Translations under genes and position numbers: made by a program
Notes under the pieces: generated by a model
Database searches by the model: none
What the model was told of the DNA's origin: nothing
The model's input: the letters and a program-made list of their open reading frames with translations, nothing else
Assembly: GCA_964410485.1 (NCBI GenBank)
Contig: CAYPHJ010000132.1
Span: 1-10,975, forward strand
From: CAYPHJ01 sp964410485
GTDB lineage: Bacteria > Desulfobacterota > Binatia > UBA9968
Length of the DNA: 10,975 bases
Direction of reading: 5' to 3'
In this document: in pieces, positions 1 to 7,342 of the stretch
Layout of the letters: every line of letters starts with the position of its first letter
Position numbering within the stretch: position 1 is the first letter of the stretch

Positions 1-611
1 ACCGAGCCCTTCAGACCAGCATTTTTTTGGCTGTCTTCGGCGCAACCGCCTGCATGCTGCTCGCCGCCATCACCGCGTACATCACCACCAAGACCAAGAC
101 CAAAGGACGTGGTTTGATCGAGGCGCTGACTTTCATACCTTGGGCATTTCCGGGAACCGCGCTGGCTATCGGTTTGCTCTGGGTGTACGTTTACATTCCG
201 CTGCCGATCTACGGCACAATGTGGATTTTGATGATTGCTTACGTCACGCGCTTTCTTCCCTACGGGTTACGCGCAATGACAAGCACCATTGTGCAAATTC
301 ACGACGAGTTGGAAGATGCCTCCAAGGCTTGCGGTGCCGGTTTCCTCGCAACTTTCCGCCGCGTGCTCCTGCCCCTTTTGCGGCCCGGGTTTATTGCCGG
401 ATGGATTCTTTTGGCGACGATTTTTTTGCGCGAGTTCAGCGCGTCGATCTTCCTCTATTCGCCGGGGTCGGAGCCGCTGGGCCCACTGCTGTTTAATTTT
501 TATTCGGACGGTTATTTCGGTCCCATGGCGTCACTCGGGCTCATTGTCAGTTTGATTTCGATCGTGCTCATAATGATCGCGCGGAGAATCGGGAGAATCG
601 GCCATATGTAA
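1..611 (+). CDS. ABC transporter permease, 3' part (iron(III)/FbpB-like type)
   Basis: This is the C-terminal part of a binding-protein-dependent ABC importer inner-membrane subunit. The reading frame is open to the left edge (first full codon at 3), so the start lies outside the window. About 200 residues are visible, with several hydrophobic membrane segments and the cytoplasmic EAA loop, which contacts the ATPase, around EDASKACGAGF...LPLLRPG. The following LREFSASIFLY segment resembles iron(III)- and thiamine-type permeases. The protein ends at TAA 609-611. The TAXI gene follows on the same strand after 105 bp, which contain no clear terminator or promoter. The cognate ATPase and binding protein are not in the window, so the substrate is unknown. 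The family call is secure; the iron assignment is tentative. Confidence 0.85.
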   Translation, partial: RALQTSIFLAVFGATACMLLAAITAYITTKTKTKGRGLIEALTFIPWAFPGTALAIGLLWVYVYIPLPIYGTMWILMIAYVTRFLPYGLRAMTSTIVQIHDELEDASKACGAGFLATFRRVLLPLLRPGFIAGWILLATIFLREFSASIFLYSPGSEPLGPLLFNFYSDGYFGPMASLGLIVSLISIVLIMIARRIGRIGHM

Positions 612-716
612 AATAAAACATTGATGATAGACAGAATTCAATCAACTAACTAGCAGGTGCCAGCTCGGAGAGGGCGAAGAGATGTCAATTAAAAGAATGG
701 CAGCGGAGGAGAAATC

Positions 717-1814
717 ATGAACGTTTGGTTGTCTTGCGGGCGGGTCGCATCGTTGTGCAGCGCGGTTCTTGCTGTCGTGGTGCTGCCAGCTCTAGGTTCG
801 AGCCGGGCCTTTGCCGGCGCGCCGGCGGAGTTACCGCGGAGTGTCAATTTTGGCACCCACGCGGTCGGAACAGTTTTCAATGCGGTGGGTACAGGGCTGG
901 GTAAAGTAGCGACCGACCACGGTCCGATTCGAGTCATCGTGCAGCCTTTCTCCGGACCGCCGGCCTGGCTCACGACAATGAACCGGGAAGGAAGACCTGA
1001 GATCGGCATTATAAACGTGATCGACGGGTGGCAGGCATACACCGGAAAGCTCACCCCGAGGCCCCTCCCCGCAGGCTCCCCCGAAATGAAGCCCCCTTAT
1101 GTTCAGCACTCTAACGTGCGCCTGTTAAAAATCGGTACCAATCTCGCCGCCGGCATTCTCGTTCGGGCCGATTCACCGATCAAGTCTATGACCGACCTTA
1201 AAGGCAGACGGCTGACGTGGGATTTTCCGGCATTCCCTTCCAACATACTCGCTGGCCTTACGGCCTTGGCTACTGCAGGCATGAGCCCAAAGGATATTGT
1301 TCCGGTACCGGTTCCGGAAGTTACGGCTGGTGTGCGTGCCCTCATGGACGGGCGTGTAGACGCCGCGGTTGCCGCAGTGGGCATGGGTATTGTCAGTGAA
1401 GCGGATGCGCGGATAGGCGTGCGTTTTATACCTGCCGGCAAAGATCCAGAAGGCCTCAGAGTCGCTCAGGGTATCATGCCGGGAGGTAGTGTAATTGCCC
1501 GCGCGCCCGGCCCCGCTGGCCTCAAGGCGGAAACTCCGCTCTGGGCGTATGGTATCGCCATAGTGGCTCCTACTCATATCTCCGATACAGTAGCATATAC
1601 GCTTGTCAAGACATGGGCGGATCATTGGAAAGAGCTCGAGCCTATTCATCCCCAGCTTCGCGGGTGGCGACCTGAGGTGTTTGTCCAGCGGACCGCTACT
1701 ATTCCCTACCACCCCGGAGTTATAAAGCTTTACAAGGAAATGGGTGTGTGGAGTGGGGAAATGGAGCGCAATCAGGAAGCTTTGCTACGCGGCGAGCTGC
1801 CTTTCCTAAAATAG
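717..1814 (+). CDS. TAXI family TRAP transporter solute-binding protein
   Basis: This is the periplasmic substrate-binding subunit of a TRAP transporter, which delivers a solute to the ion-gradient-driven permease encoded next. The 365-residue protein starts with a signal peptide: a hydrophobic stretch at about residues 10-27, then AFA with likely cleavage after residue 33. The mature part has the TAXI hallmarks GTHAVGTVFNAVGTGLGKVA (about residues 46-65) and VQPFSGPPAWLTTMN, and later the ADSPIKSMTDLKGRRL segment common in periplasmic binding folds. ATG 717 is supported by a GGAGGAGA ribosome-binding site at 705-712. The permease starts 70 bp downstream, consistent with an operon. TAXI proteins in other bacteria bind small organic acids or amino acids; the ligand here is unknown. 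Confidence 0.93.
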   Translation: MNVWLSCGRVASLCSAVLAVVVLPALGSSRAFAGAPAELPRSVNFGTHAVGTVFNAVGTGLGKVATDHGPIRVIVQPFSGPPAWLTTMNREGRPEIGIINVIDGWQAYTGKLTPRPLPAGSPEMKPPYVQHSNVRLLKIGTNLAAGILVRADSPIKSMTDLKGRRLTWDFPAFPSNILAGLTALATAGMSPKDIVPVPVPEVTAGVRALMDGRVDAAVAAVGMGIVSEADARIGVRFIPAGKDPEGLRVAQGIMPGGSVIARAPGPAGLKAETPLWAYGIAIVAPTHISDTVAYTLVKTWADHWKELEPIHPQLRGWRPEVFVQRTATIPYHPGVIKLYKEMGVWSGEMERNQEALLRGELPFLK

Positions 1815-1884
1815 CGCCGCGTCTCAGCGCAATGCGCCAGAAGCGAAGCGTTATGTATTGGTAGATTGCCATCGAGGGGGAAGC

Positions 1885-3876
1885 ATGGCTGTTGAGGGCG
1901 AGCTGACAAAATTTAGATCTCTTCACGGGCTCGCCGGGTTCTTGGAAAAACTCCTCTTGGCTGCAATTCCCCTGTCCGGCCTTTTTTTCGTACCCGACTT
2001 GCCGTTCTACTTCGGCCTGGCCATCATGCGGGAACAGTACCTCGGGCTATTCCTGGGGCTGATTCTTGCAGCTGTTTTCATTAGCGTTCCGCCGTCAAAC
2101 TCTGCCGATCGCTACCGGGTTCCGTGGTATGACGTGTTATTTTCCGTGCTGGGACTCACCGTTGGTCTTTACGTGACATTTTTCTTTCCCGAAGTGTTGC
2201 GCCGCATGGGTGATCCCGATCCCCACCGGATCGCGCTTGCAGTCATCGCAGTCGTTTTGATTTTCGAGGCGCTGCGCCGGACCGTCGGCTGGATTTTGGT
2301 CGGCGTGGGAGCTTTTTTTCTGTTGTACGCGCGCTACGCTGATTTCTTCCCGGGAGAGCTCAGAGGCACAGGGGTCCCCTGGGATCGTCTGGTCAATTAT
2401 CTCTATACGGATGCAAACAGCCTGTTCGGTCTACCTTTAAGTGTCGCCGCGTTCGTAGTTCTGCCTTACATCTTCTTTGGCCAGATTCTCTTTGCCATCG
2501 GGGCTGGGAAACTGTTGACGGACTTTGCCATGGCGATGTTTGGACGGCAGCGTGGCGGAGCTGCAAAGATGTCCGTCGTCGCGTCGAGCCTTTTTGGCAC
2601 GATCTCCGGCAGCAGCGTTGCCAACGTCGCCACAACAGGCATTCTGACAATTCCGATGATGAAACAGACCGGCTACCGCGCACATGTCGCGGGTGGAATC
2701 GAGGCTGCAGCCTCCACCGGCGGGCAGTTGATGCCGCCGATCATGGGGGCAGCGGCGTTCCTGATGGCCGAATTTTTGGCGATTCCCTATCGCGAAGTGG
2801 TTGTTGCGGCTCTCCTCCCGGCGGTTCTGTATTACATCGTCATTTTTACACAAGTGGATCTCGAAGCAGGAAAGTTGGGTTTAAGAGGCCTGCCGCCGGA
2901 ACAACTGCCTGCCTTGCGGCCGTTGCTCTTGAACGGTTGGCTCTTCGTTGTTCCGCTGTGCGTGCTCATTTATGGGCTGTTTATCATGGGCCGCGAACCT
3001 GGAACGGCCGGCGTTTATGCCGTTCTCGCTTCTCTCGTACTGGGATTTTTCAAGCGAGCACTGCGGGCGCGTCCGTGGTGGGTTTTGGAGTCGCTGATAG
3101 GAACCGGCCGGGCTATGCTGGAGTTGGGCACAACCGTGGCTCTTGCTGGTCTGGTTGTAGGTGTCGTTCAGGTCAGCGGTCTGGGTTTTATCCTCTCCCA
3201 CGGGTTGGTGAGTATCGCAGGAGGCAATGTTCTCTATCTGTTGTTCCTCACGGCTCTGGTCAGCATGATTCTCGGGATGGGCATGCCGACCACCGCTGTC
3301 TACGTGCTTTTGGCCGTGCTGGTGGGACCGGCACTGGCACAGTTGGGGATCGACGTACTGGCCGCTCACCTTTTCATCTTTTACTTCGGCATGGCGTCGA
3401 TGACGACACCGCCGATCGCTCTGGCAGCTTTCGCCGCTGCATCGATCGCTCAATCATCGCCCATGCGGACTGCGGTTCACGCAATGCGCTTCGGGGCGGT
3501 CAAGTATGTCGTGCCGTTCCTTTTCGTCTTCTCGCCGGCGCTTTTACTCAAGGGCAACGTTGGTGACGTTGTGCTTGCAAGCGTCACGGCGCTGATCGGC
3601 GCGTTACTCCTTGGCATGACCCTGACGGGCTATTTTGTTCGGGATCTCGGTTCGGTCAAGAGGGTGCTTCTTGGCGCCGCTTCCCTGGCATTACTTATAC
3701 CGGCAGCGGGCGAGGGATTTATTTTTACTTGGATCACCGACGTCGCGGGCATCACGCTGGCGCTCGCGGTGCTTGCGTCGGAATGGGCTGCCGTTCGTTT
3801 TCGCCGCCCCACCAGCATCGGCGTTTTTACCACGGCTGCACCGATCGCAAAACCGCAAAGTGAAAGTAAGGACTAA
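1885..3876 (+). CDS. TRAP transporter fused permease (DctQ-DctM type, 4TM/12TM)
   Basis: This is the inner-membrane permease of a TRAP system, with the small (Q) and large (M) subunits fused, as is usual for TAXI-type systems. The 663-residue protein is almost entirely hydrophobic. The N-terminal ~200 residues form the Q-like part. The M part contains SLFGTISGSSVANVATTG, then GGIEAAASTGGQLMPP (about residue 270), and a second repeat with GMGMPTTAVYVLLA (about residue 465) and GMASMTTPPIALAAFAA. These are the two pseudo-symmetric transport-core motifs. I chose ATG 1885 because GAGGGGGAA at 1874-1882 precedes it; an in-frame TTG at 1858 lacks a comparable site. It forms a complete P+QM transporter with the upstream TAXI protein. 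No hairpin-plus-U-tract terminator is visible after TAA 3874-3876. Confidence 0.95.
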   Translation: MAVEGELTKFRSLHGLAGFLEKLLLAAIPLSGLFFVPDLPFYFGLAIMREQYLGLFLGLILAAVFISVPPSNSADRYRVPWYDVLFSVLGLTVGLYVTFFFPEVLRRMGDPDPHRIALAVIAVVLIFEALRRTVGWILVGVGAFFLLYARYADFFPGELRGTGVPWDRLVNYLYTDANSLFGLPLSVAAFVVLPYIFFGQILFAIGAGKLLTDFAMAMFGRQRGGAAKMSVVASSLFGTISGSSVANVATTGILTIPMMKQTGYRAHVAGGIEAAASTGGQLMPPIMGAAAFLMAEFLAIPYREVVVAALLPAVLYYIVIFTQVDLEAGKLGLRGLPPEQLPALRPLLLNGWLFVVPLCVLIYGLFIMGREPGTAGVYAVLASLVLGFFKRALRARPWWVLESLIGTGRAMLELGTTVALAGLVVGVVQVSGLGFILSHGLVSIAGGNVLYLLFLTALVSMILGMGMPTTAVYVLLAVLVGPALAQLGIDVLAAHLFIFYFGMASMTTPPIALAAFAAASIAQSSPMRTAVHAMRFGAVKYVVPFLFVFSPALLLKGNVGDVVLASVTALIGALLLGMTLTGYFVRDLGSVKRVLLGAASLALLIPAAGEGFIFTWITDVAGITLALAVLASEWAAVRFRRPTSIGVFTTAAPIAKPQSESKD

Positions 3877-3900
3877 CCTGGCTGCGTAAAATCTACCTTC

Positions 3901-3930
3901 ACCCTAAACCTCAACCTTAACCTGAACCTA
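3901..3930. repeat. Five-unit hexamer array (AACCTN)
   Basis: Five consecutive 6-bp units occur with core AACCT and a variable last base (A, C, T, G, A; the first unit is ACCCTA). The array lies between the convergent TRAP permease and GST genes. On the GST sense strand it reads AGGTT units and begins 5 nt after the GST stop codon. A second five-unit array of the same type is at 9919-9948, and inverted arms of the same core are at 5518-5584. No U-tract terminator is associated with it. Confidence 0.75.
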
Positions 3931-3935
3931 TCCTC

Positions 3936-4652
3936 TCACCCGTCCAGCTCCGGGTAGTGACGGAAGATACCCTGCTGGTTAAAAGGCAAGCGGCGTGGCG
4001 ATGAGAGATACGCGGCAATCCGCGGCCGCGCTTCGATGCGGTCGTGGAGGCTCGCCAGTCGCGGATGCGTGCGCTCCAACTGCGACATGGCGCGCGGGAA
4101 CGCATAGCGCAAGCCGGCAATCATCTGAAACAAAGAGAGATCGACATAAGAAACTGCTTTACCGAAAAGATAGTTCGATGCTTTCGGATGATGTTTTAAC
4201 AGCCTCTCGAAATAGCCCATAAACTTCGGCAGACGCTCATCGCGGAAGTTGGCCGAGCGCCGCTTGGCTTCTCGCTTCTGCTCTTCATAATAGAGGCCGC
4301 TCGAAATCGGATGATGCGTATCGTGCACCTCAGCCACCCAGTCGGCGATTGTCAGCTGCAACTGATGCGCCCATAGGCGGGTCGATTCGGTCTTCGGTAC
4401 CAGGTCAAGACGCGGTCCGAGAAAGAGCAAGATGTTCGCCGTTTGGGCAACGACGAGCTTACCGCTTTTCAGAAAAGGCGGCGCGAAAGGTGGGTGGTCT
4501 AGCGACCGGCCTTCGAGAAAACGCATCAGCGCCGAAACACCACGGCTGCCACGAGCGACATCGATGTATTGTGCGTCCGCCTCTTCGAGGGCAAGCCGGA
4601 CAAATTCACCTCGCCCCTGTATTTCCGGCCAGTAGTATAGCTCGTAGCGCAT
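3936..4652 (-). CDS. Glutathione S-transferase family protein
   Basis: This is a soluble two-domain GST that would use glutathione (or another thiol) to conjugate or isomerise electrophilic substrates. The 238-residue length is normal. The N-terminal thioredoxin-like domain begins MRYELYYWPEIQGRGEFVRL, with candidate catalytic Tyr6/Tyr7 in the position used by alpha/pi/sigma-type GSTs. AQTANIL (69-75) matches the QSxA-type motif that holds the gamma-glutamyl group. The helical C-terminal domain contains VSYVDLSLFQMI, equivalent to the N-capping box. The cis-Pro region (PPFAPPFLKSGKL) is less standard. ATG 4652 is chosen; TTG 4658 in frame is an alternative, and neither has a strong ribosome-binding site. 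It lies downstream of the VOC gene on the same strand with a 119-bp gap. Confidence 0.88.
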   Translation of the reverse strand: MRYELYYWPEIQGRGEFVRLALEEADAQYIDVARGSRGVSALMRFLEGRSLDHPPFAPPFLKSGKLVVAQTANILLFLGPRLDLVPKTESTRLWAHQLQLTIADWVAEVHDTHHPISSGLYYEEQKREAKRRSANFRDERLPKFMGYFERLLKHHPKASNYLFGKAVSYVDLSLFQMIAGLRYAFPRAMSQLERTHPRLASLHDRIEARPRIAAYLSSPRRLPFNQQGIFRHYPELDG

Positions 4653-4666
4653 CGGCAATATTGTTG

Positions 4667-4765
4667 GTTCAAATCGTTCAAGCCGTTCAATCGCTACGCT
4701 CTGTTCAAACCGTTTGATCCGGCGACAACGATTTGAACTGCTTGAACGTTTTGAACGACTTGAAC
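4667..4765. repeat. Inverted pair of 9-bp-period arrays (GTTCAANNN)
   Basis: The left arm (4667-4720) consists of 9-bp units with core GTTCAA followed by three variable bases; the unit at 4694-4702 lacks the core and the last is degenerate. After a short spacer, the right arm (4730-4765) has four perfect-register units NNNTTGAAC, the reverse complement of the core. The arms could fold into a long imperfect hairpin. The right arm, read in the sense direction of the VOC gene that ends at 4772, begins 6 nt after its TAG stop. The GST start is just left of the other arm. The architecture matches the GTTCCA array at 8569-8691. Confidence 0.8.
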
Positions 4766-4771
4766 GAATTA

Positions 4772-5140
4772 CTAAGTTGGCCAGCCGTGTTGCGATAGAT
4801 CGATTGGATTGCCGTCGGGGTCGTGTAGCCGGTACTCCGCCTCCCGATTGGGCGGCCTTTTGTCGATTCCGTCGGTGGCGTTGAGCTCCTGATATGCCCT
4901 GCGAACAGAACTCACATCTTCCACTTCGAAACCGAAGTGATTGATTCCAGGCTTCAGCTGTGGCCCTTCAATCTCCCGCTCCGGTCCAATAGGAATGATG
5001 GCCAGATTAATGTAACCATCCGAGAGATAGGTCGCTGTGCCGACGCCGGGAACAATTTTGAGCCCAAAGGTTTTCGTATAGAACTTTACGAGCTTCTCTA
5101 CATCCTCTGTGAGAATAGCAAGGTGACGAATACGTGCCAT
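4772..5140 (-). CDS. VOC (glyoxalase/dioxygenase-fold) family protein
   Basis: This is a small metalloenzyme of the vicinal-oxygen-chelate superfamily, 122 residues, consisting of two beta-alpha-beta-beta-beta modules. Module 1 starts ARIRHLAILTEDVEKLVKFYTKTFG with likely metal ligand His6. Module 2 starts GINHFGFEVEDV with His68. The C-terminal HDPDGNPIDLSQHGW is the family signature, with Asp114 at the position that is usually Glu. ATG 5140 is preceded by AAGGAGG at a good distance, so I rejected the longer frame beginning at 5188. It sits 65 bp downstream of the partial amidohydrolase and upstream of the GST, all on the same strand. A lyase, isomerase, dioxygenase or thiol-transfer role is possible; no substrate can be assigned. 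Confidence 0.88.
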   Translation of the reverse strand: MARIRHLAILTEDVEKLVKFYTKTFGLKIVPGVGTATYLSDGYINLAIIPIGPEREIEGPQLKPGINHFGFEVEDVSSVRRAYQELNATDGIDKRPPNREAEYRLHDPDGNPIDLSQHGWPT

Positions 5141-5162
5141 GTTTGCCTCCTTATAAATATAA

Positions 5163-5183
5163 ATTGACCGTTGACCAATGACC
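5163..5183. repeat. Three-unit 7-bp array (GGTCANN on the minus strand)
   Basis: Three adjacent 7-bp units, ATTGACC, GTTGACC and AATGACC, differ only at the first two positions. On the sense strand of the partial amidohydrolase they read GGTCANN and begin 22 nt after its TAA stop (5206-5208). The array lies in the 65-bp spacer before the VOC ribosome-binding site. It is a third period class beside the 6- and 9-bp arrays. Confidence 0.6.
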
Positions 5184-5205
5184 GACAACCGCTTCAGTGT
5201 CTGGC

Positions 5206-5417
5206 TTAAAGGGCGTAGAATCTCTTTGGATTGTCGTAGAGGATCTTGTGCACTGCAGATTGAGCCAGCTCTCCTCTATCCGCTCGCTCCTGTAACAGTT
5301 TGCGAAATTCCAGTTCCATCGATGGGTCCCGATGTGTGTAATCCGACCCGACGATCAAGTTATCCTCGCCGACATATTGCACGATATACGGCAGGTCTTC
5401 GTCCACCTGGCATGTGA
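5206..5417 (-). CDS. Amidohydrolase family protein, C-terminal fragment cut by assembly gap
   Basis: Only the last ~70 residues are visible; the frame runs unbroken into the N gap, so the start and catalytic core are missing. The visible part reads TCQVDEDLPYIVQYVGED, then IVGSDYTHRD, and ends DNPKRFYAL. It aligns with the end of the complete amidohydrolase at 5678-6718 (TCETDEKILDVVVREMGED, MYPTDFPHE, ENAKRFYAM). The Asp of GSDYTH is the conserved C-terminal metal/catalytic Asp of amidohydrolase_2 proteins. By comparison with its 346-residue relative, roughly 270 residues are missing, so the true gap is probably at least 800 bp. The GTG at 5404-5406 is an internal codon, not a start. VOC and GST genes follow on the same strand. 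Confidence 0.85.
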
Positions 5418-5517
5418 NNNNNNNNNNNNNNNNNNNNNNNNNNNNNNNNNNNNNNNNNNNNNNNNNNNNNNNNNNNNNNNNNNNNNNNNNNNNNNNNNNN
5501 NNNNNNNNNNNNNNNNN
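5418..5517. other. Assembly gap (100 N)
   Basis: There are exactly 100 N, the usual placeholder for a gap of unknown length. The left side interrupts an amidohydrolase gene, and the right side begins directly inside an AGGTTA hexamer array. The repeat may have caused the assembly break. Confidence 0.98.
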
Positions 5518-5584
5518 AGGTTAAGGTTAAGGTTTAGCTCGGACGCGTTCCTTCTCACTTAACCCGGGCCTTAACCTGAACCTG
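5518..5584. repeat. Inverted hexamer arrays (AGGTTN ... AACCTN)
   Basis: Immediately after the gap come AGGTTA, AGGTTA, AGGTTT (5518-5535). After about 25 bp of unrelated sequence follow AACCCG, GGCCTT, AACCTG, AACCTG (5561-5584). The two arms are complementary and could form a hairpin. The left arm may continue into the gap. The core is the same as in the arrays at 3901-3930 and 9919-9948. Apart from this and the hairpin at 5629-5657, the 160 bp between the gap and the next gene hold nothing recognisable. Confidence 0.7.
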
Positions 5585-5628
5585 TTTTCGCTACCTTGAC
5601 TCGCATAGACTTGCCATGTAAGCAACGC

Positions 5629-5657
5629 CGAGGGAAGCGATTCTATTCGCTTCCTCG
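5629..5657 (+). promoter_or_regulatory. Leader hairpin upstream of the amidohydrolase
   Basis: CGAGGGAAGCGA (5629-5640) and TCGCTTCCTCG (5647-5657) pair as an 11-bp stem with one bulged G and a 6-nt loop. The hairpin ends 6 nt before the AAGGAGGT ribosome-binding site (5664-5671) of the following gene. It could affect mRNA stability or translation. There is no downstream U-tract, so it is not an intrinsic terminator. A TTGACT at 5595-5600 could be a -35 box, but no good -10 is seen. Confidence 0.45.
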
Positions 5658-5677
5658 AAACTCAAGGAGGTGAATTC

Positions 5678-6718
5678 ATGGAAGCCATTCATGTCATCGA
5701 TGCGGACGGCCATGTACTGGAGCAAGACGCCGAGCTCGTAGAGTATTTCGAAGGTCCATATAAGGGACATAAACGTTCGGGAGTGTTTTCGATCTTCCCT
5801 TCCCTCGACGGCTGGCCGCGCGGATTTGTACGTGGGATGGAAAAAGTTAGCCGGACATCGGCAGAGGTTTGGCTTAGCTTCCTCGATGAATCAAAAATCG
5901 ACGCTGCCGTACTCTATCCAACGGCTGGCCTCGCTTTCGGCCTGATCCAGGATTCCGACTGGGCGTGCGAGGCGGCCCGTGCTTATAACAATTGGCTCTA
6001 CGATCGCTACTGTAAAGTTGATAGCCGTCTACTAGGTGTGGCTTTGTTGCCGGTTCATGTCCCGCAGCAAGCGGTCACCGAACTGCGCAGGGCGGTGACG
6101 GAACAGAAGATGGTGGGAGGTGTTCTACCCGCCGTTACCATGTTGAACAAGGGATATGGTCATGCTGACTTTTATCCTCTGTACGAGGAGGCGCAGAAGC
6201 TCAATGTTCCTTTGGCAGTTCACGGCGCCGTCAGTCGCGGCCTGGGATTCGACTTTCTGCAGACCATGTCGATGATTCACACTCTCGAGCATCCCATAGC
6301 CCAGATGATCCAGCTGACAAGCGTCGTGCTAGACGGCATCTTCGATCTGTTTCCCAAGCTCAGAATGGGATTTCTCGAGGCCGGCTCAGGCTGGATTCCG
6401 TACATGATGGAGCGCATGGATGAAAAATTTCATATCGATCGGAAACGCAAGCATTTTCCGCTCCGCAAGCTGCCAAGCGAGTATTTCAAGGGCGGAAATA
6501 TTTACGTGACCTGCGAGACCGATGAGAAGATACTCGACGTTGTCGTGCGCGAGATGGGCGAAGACTACGTGATGTACCCCACCGATTTCCCGCATGAACG
6601 CGAGGTCGGTGAATTCGGCAAAGATATTCCCGAATTCTTAGAGCGCCCGGATCTATCGGTGAGCGCCAAGAAAAAAATCCTCAGCGAGAACGCGAAGCGT
6701 TTTTATGCAATGTCGTAG
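5678..6718 (+). CDS. Amidohydrolase family protein (amidohydrolase_2 / ACMSD-like TIM barrel)
   Basis: This is a cytosolic metal-dependent hydrolase or decarboxylase of the amidohydrolase_2 group, 346 residues and full length. It opens with VIDADGHVLE (the Asp-x-Asp-Gly-His metal-binding strand, residues 8-12). It then has LLPVHVPQQAVTELRRAV, PLAVHGA (His182), EHPIAQ (His205), LEAGSGWIPYMMERMDE, and YPTDFPHE with conserved Asp303, ending ENAKRFYAMS. ATG 5678 has an excellent AAGGAGGT site at 5664-5671. Relatives include ACMSD and gamma-resorcylate decarboxylase as well as true hydrolases, so the reaction is not fixed. It is divergent from a paralogous amidohydrolase across the gap. It has no stop-proximal array, unlike several neighbours. 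Confidence 0.92.
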   Translation: MEAIHVIDADGHVLEQDAELVEYFEGPYKGHKRSGVFSIFPSLDGWPRGFVRGMEKVSRTSAEVWLSFLDESKIDAAVLYPTAGLAFGLIQDSDWACEAARAYNNWLYDRYCKVDSRLLGVALLPVHVPQQAVTELRRAVTEQKMVGGVLPAVTMLNKGYGHADFYPLYEEAQKLNVPLAVHGAVSRGLGFDFLQTMSMIHTLEHPIAQMIQLTSVVLDGIFDLFPKLRMGFLEAGSGWIPYMMERMDEKFHIDRKRKHFPLRKLPSEYFKGGNIYVTCETDEKILDVVVREMGEDYVMYPTDFPHEREVGEFGKDIPEFLERPDLSVSAKKKILSENAKRFYAMS

Positions 6719-6871
6719 CTAAACCATGCAAATAAGAAGATGAACCAAACATATGCGGATCGAGAGAGGGCCCCTGATCAGTACGTAGGGCAAGGTCAAA
6801 CAGCTGTACACCTATCTGAGTACCCTCTGACCGCCTTTGCTCGTTCTCCAGGTGTGTAATCCAACCCGTGT

Positions 6872-7342
6872 CCCCGAGTAGCGCCCTTCTTAGGCCGCGT
6901 AGCAAGGGGGTCCGGTTCAGTTTGGACTCGGGATTTTCTCGACGACAAATTACGCCATAAGTGATAGGCAAAGAGCCGAGTCCAAACAGTCATGGCTCAG
7001 CCTTTTTTTACCTATATGTTGCGCTGCTCCGACGGGTCGTATTACGTCGGCCATACCGACGATGTGGAGCGGCGCATATCCCAGCACGAAGCGGGAGCCG
7101 TCGCCGGATCACTGCGACGCGGTTGCGGGTTCGGCTTGTTTGGTTCGAAGAATTTCCGACGCGCGAGGAAGCGAAGGCTGCCGAGCGGCAGATCAAGAAC
7201 TGGAGCCGCAAAAAGAAGGAAGCGTTGATCGCTGGAAACATCGACGAACTGAAACAGGCGGCGCGGAAAGACTGGGGTTCGTACCGGCGGCGGATGGCAA
7301 AATAAGAATGTCCCTCGCTACGGCCTTACGGCCTACTCGGGG
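6872..7342 (+). mobile_element. Candidate small GIY-YIG element with 10-bp inverted ends
   Basis: This 471-bp segment begins CCCCGAGTAG (6872-6881) and ends CTACTCGGGG (7333-7342), which are perfect reverse complements. Inside, in order, are an imperfect terminal palindrome (to about 6910), an ~80-bp leader, the frameshifted GIY-YIG gene (6992-7305), and a second terminal palindrome beginning CCCTCG at 7312. Two neighbouring 170-bp segments have the same ends and a diverged leader but no gene. Together these suggest an element and its coding-less derivatives. Mobility is inferred: no target-site duplication can be established because the right end adjoins more repeats. An alternative is a chromosomal GIY-YIG gene beside an unrelated REP-like cluster. 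Confidence 0.45.
6992..7305 (+). pseudogene. GIY-YIG nuclease family protein, one-base frameshift
   Basis: This is a small single-domain GIY-YIG protein of the UPF0213/YhbQ-like type. The first frame gives FFTYMLRCSDGSYYVGHT, DVERRISQHEAGAVAG (GIY-equivalent Tyr8, YVG 18-20, catalytic-type Arg27/28). The rest lies in the -1 frame: TATRLRVRLVWFEEF, then REEAKAAERQIKNWSRKKKEALI with the conserved Glu, ending at TAA 7303-7305. Adding one A between 7109 and 7110 would turn GGATCACT into GGA TAC ACT and restore the family's G-Y-T-A-T-R-L stretch, giving 104 residues. The lesion is therefore a one-base deletion, either real or a sequencing/assembly error. The start has no strong ribosome-binding site. 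The gene lies between inverted palindromic ends. Confidence 0.85.

Noticed and set aside
1858..1884. Upstream TTG start for the TRAP permease
   Set aside because: ATG 1885 has a clear ribosome-binding site, while the extension would read through that site.
3901..3930. AACCTN hexamers resemble eukaryotic telomere repeats
   Set aside because: The arrays are only five units long, degenerate at one position, and lie between bacterial genes rather than at an end.
6853..6869. GTGTGTAATCCAACCCG nearly repeats a stretch at 5336-5352 inside the partial amidohydrolase
   Set aside because: The match does not extend on either side and could occur by chance in a window of this size.
6681..6971. Minus-strand open frame of 96 codons between the amidohydrolase and the GIY-YIG gene
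   Set aside because: It matches no family I recognise, overlaps the amidohydrolase end and the palindromic module, and has no supported start.
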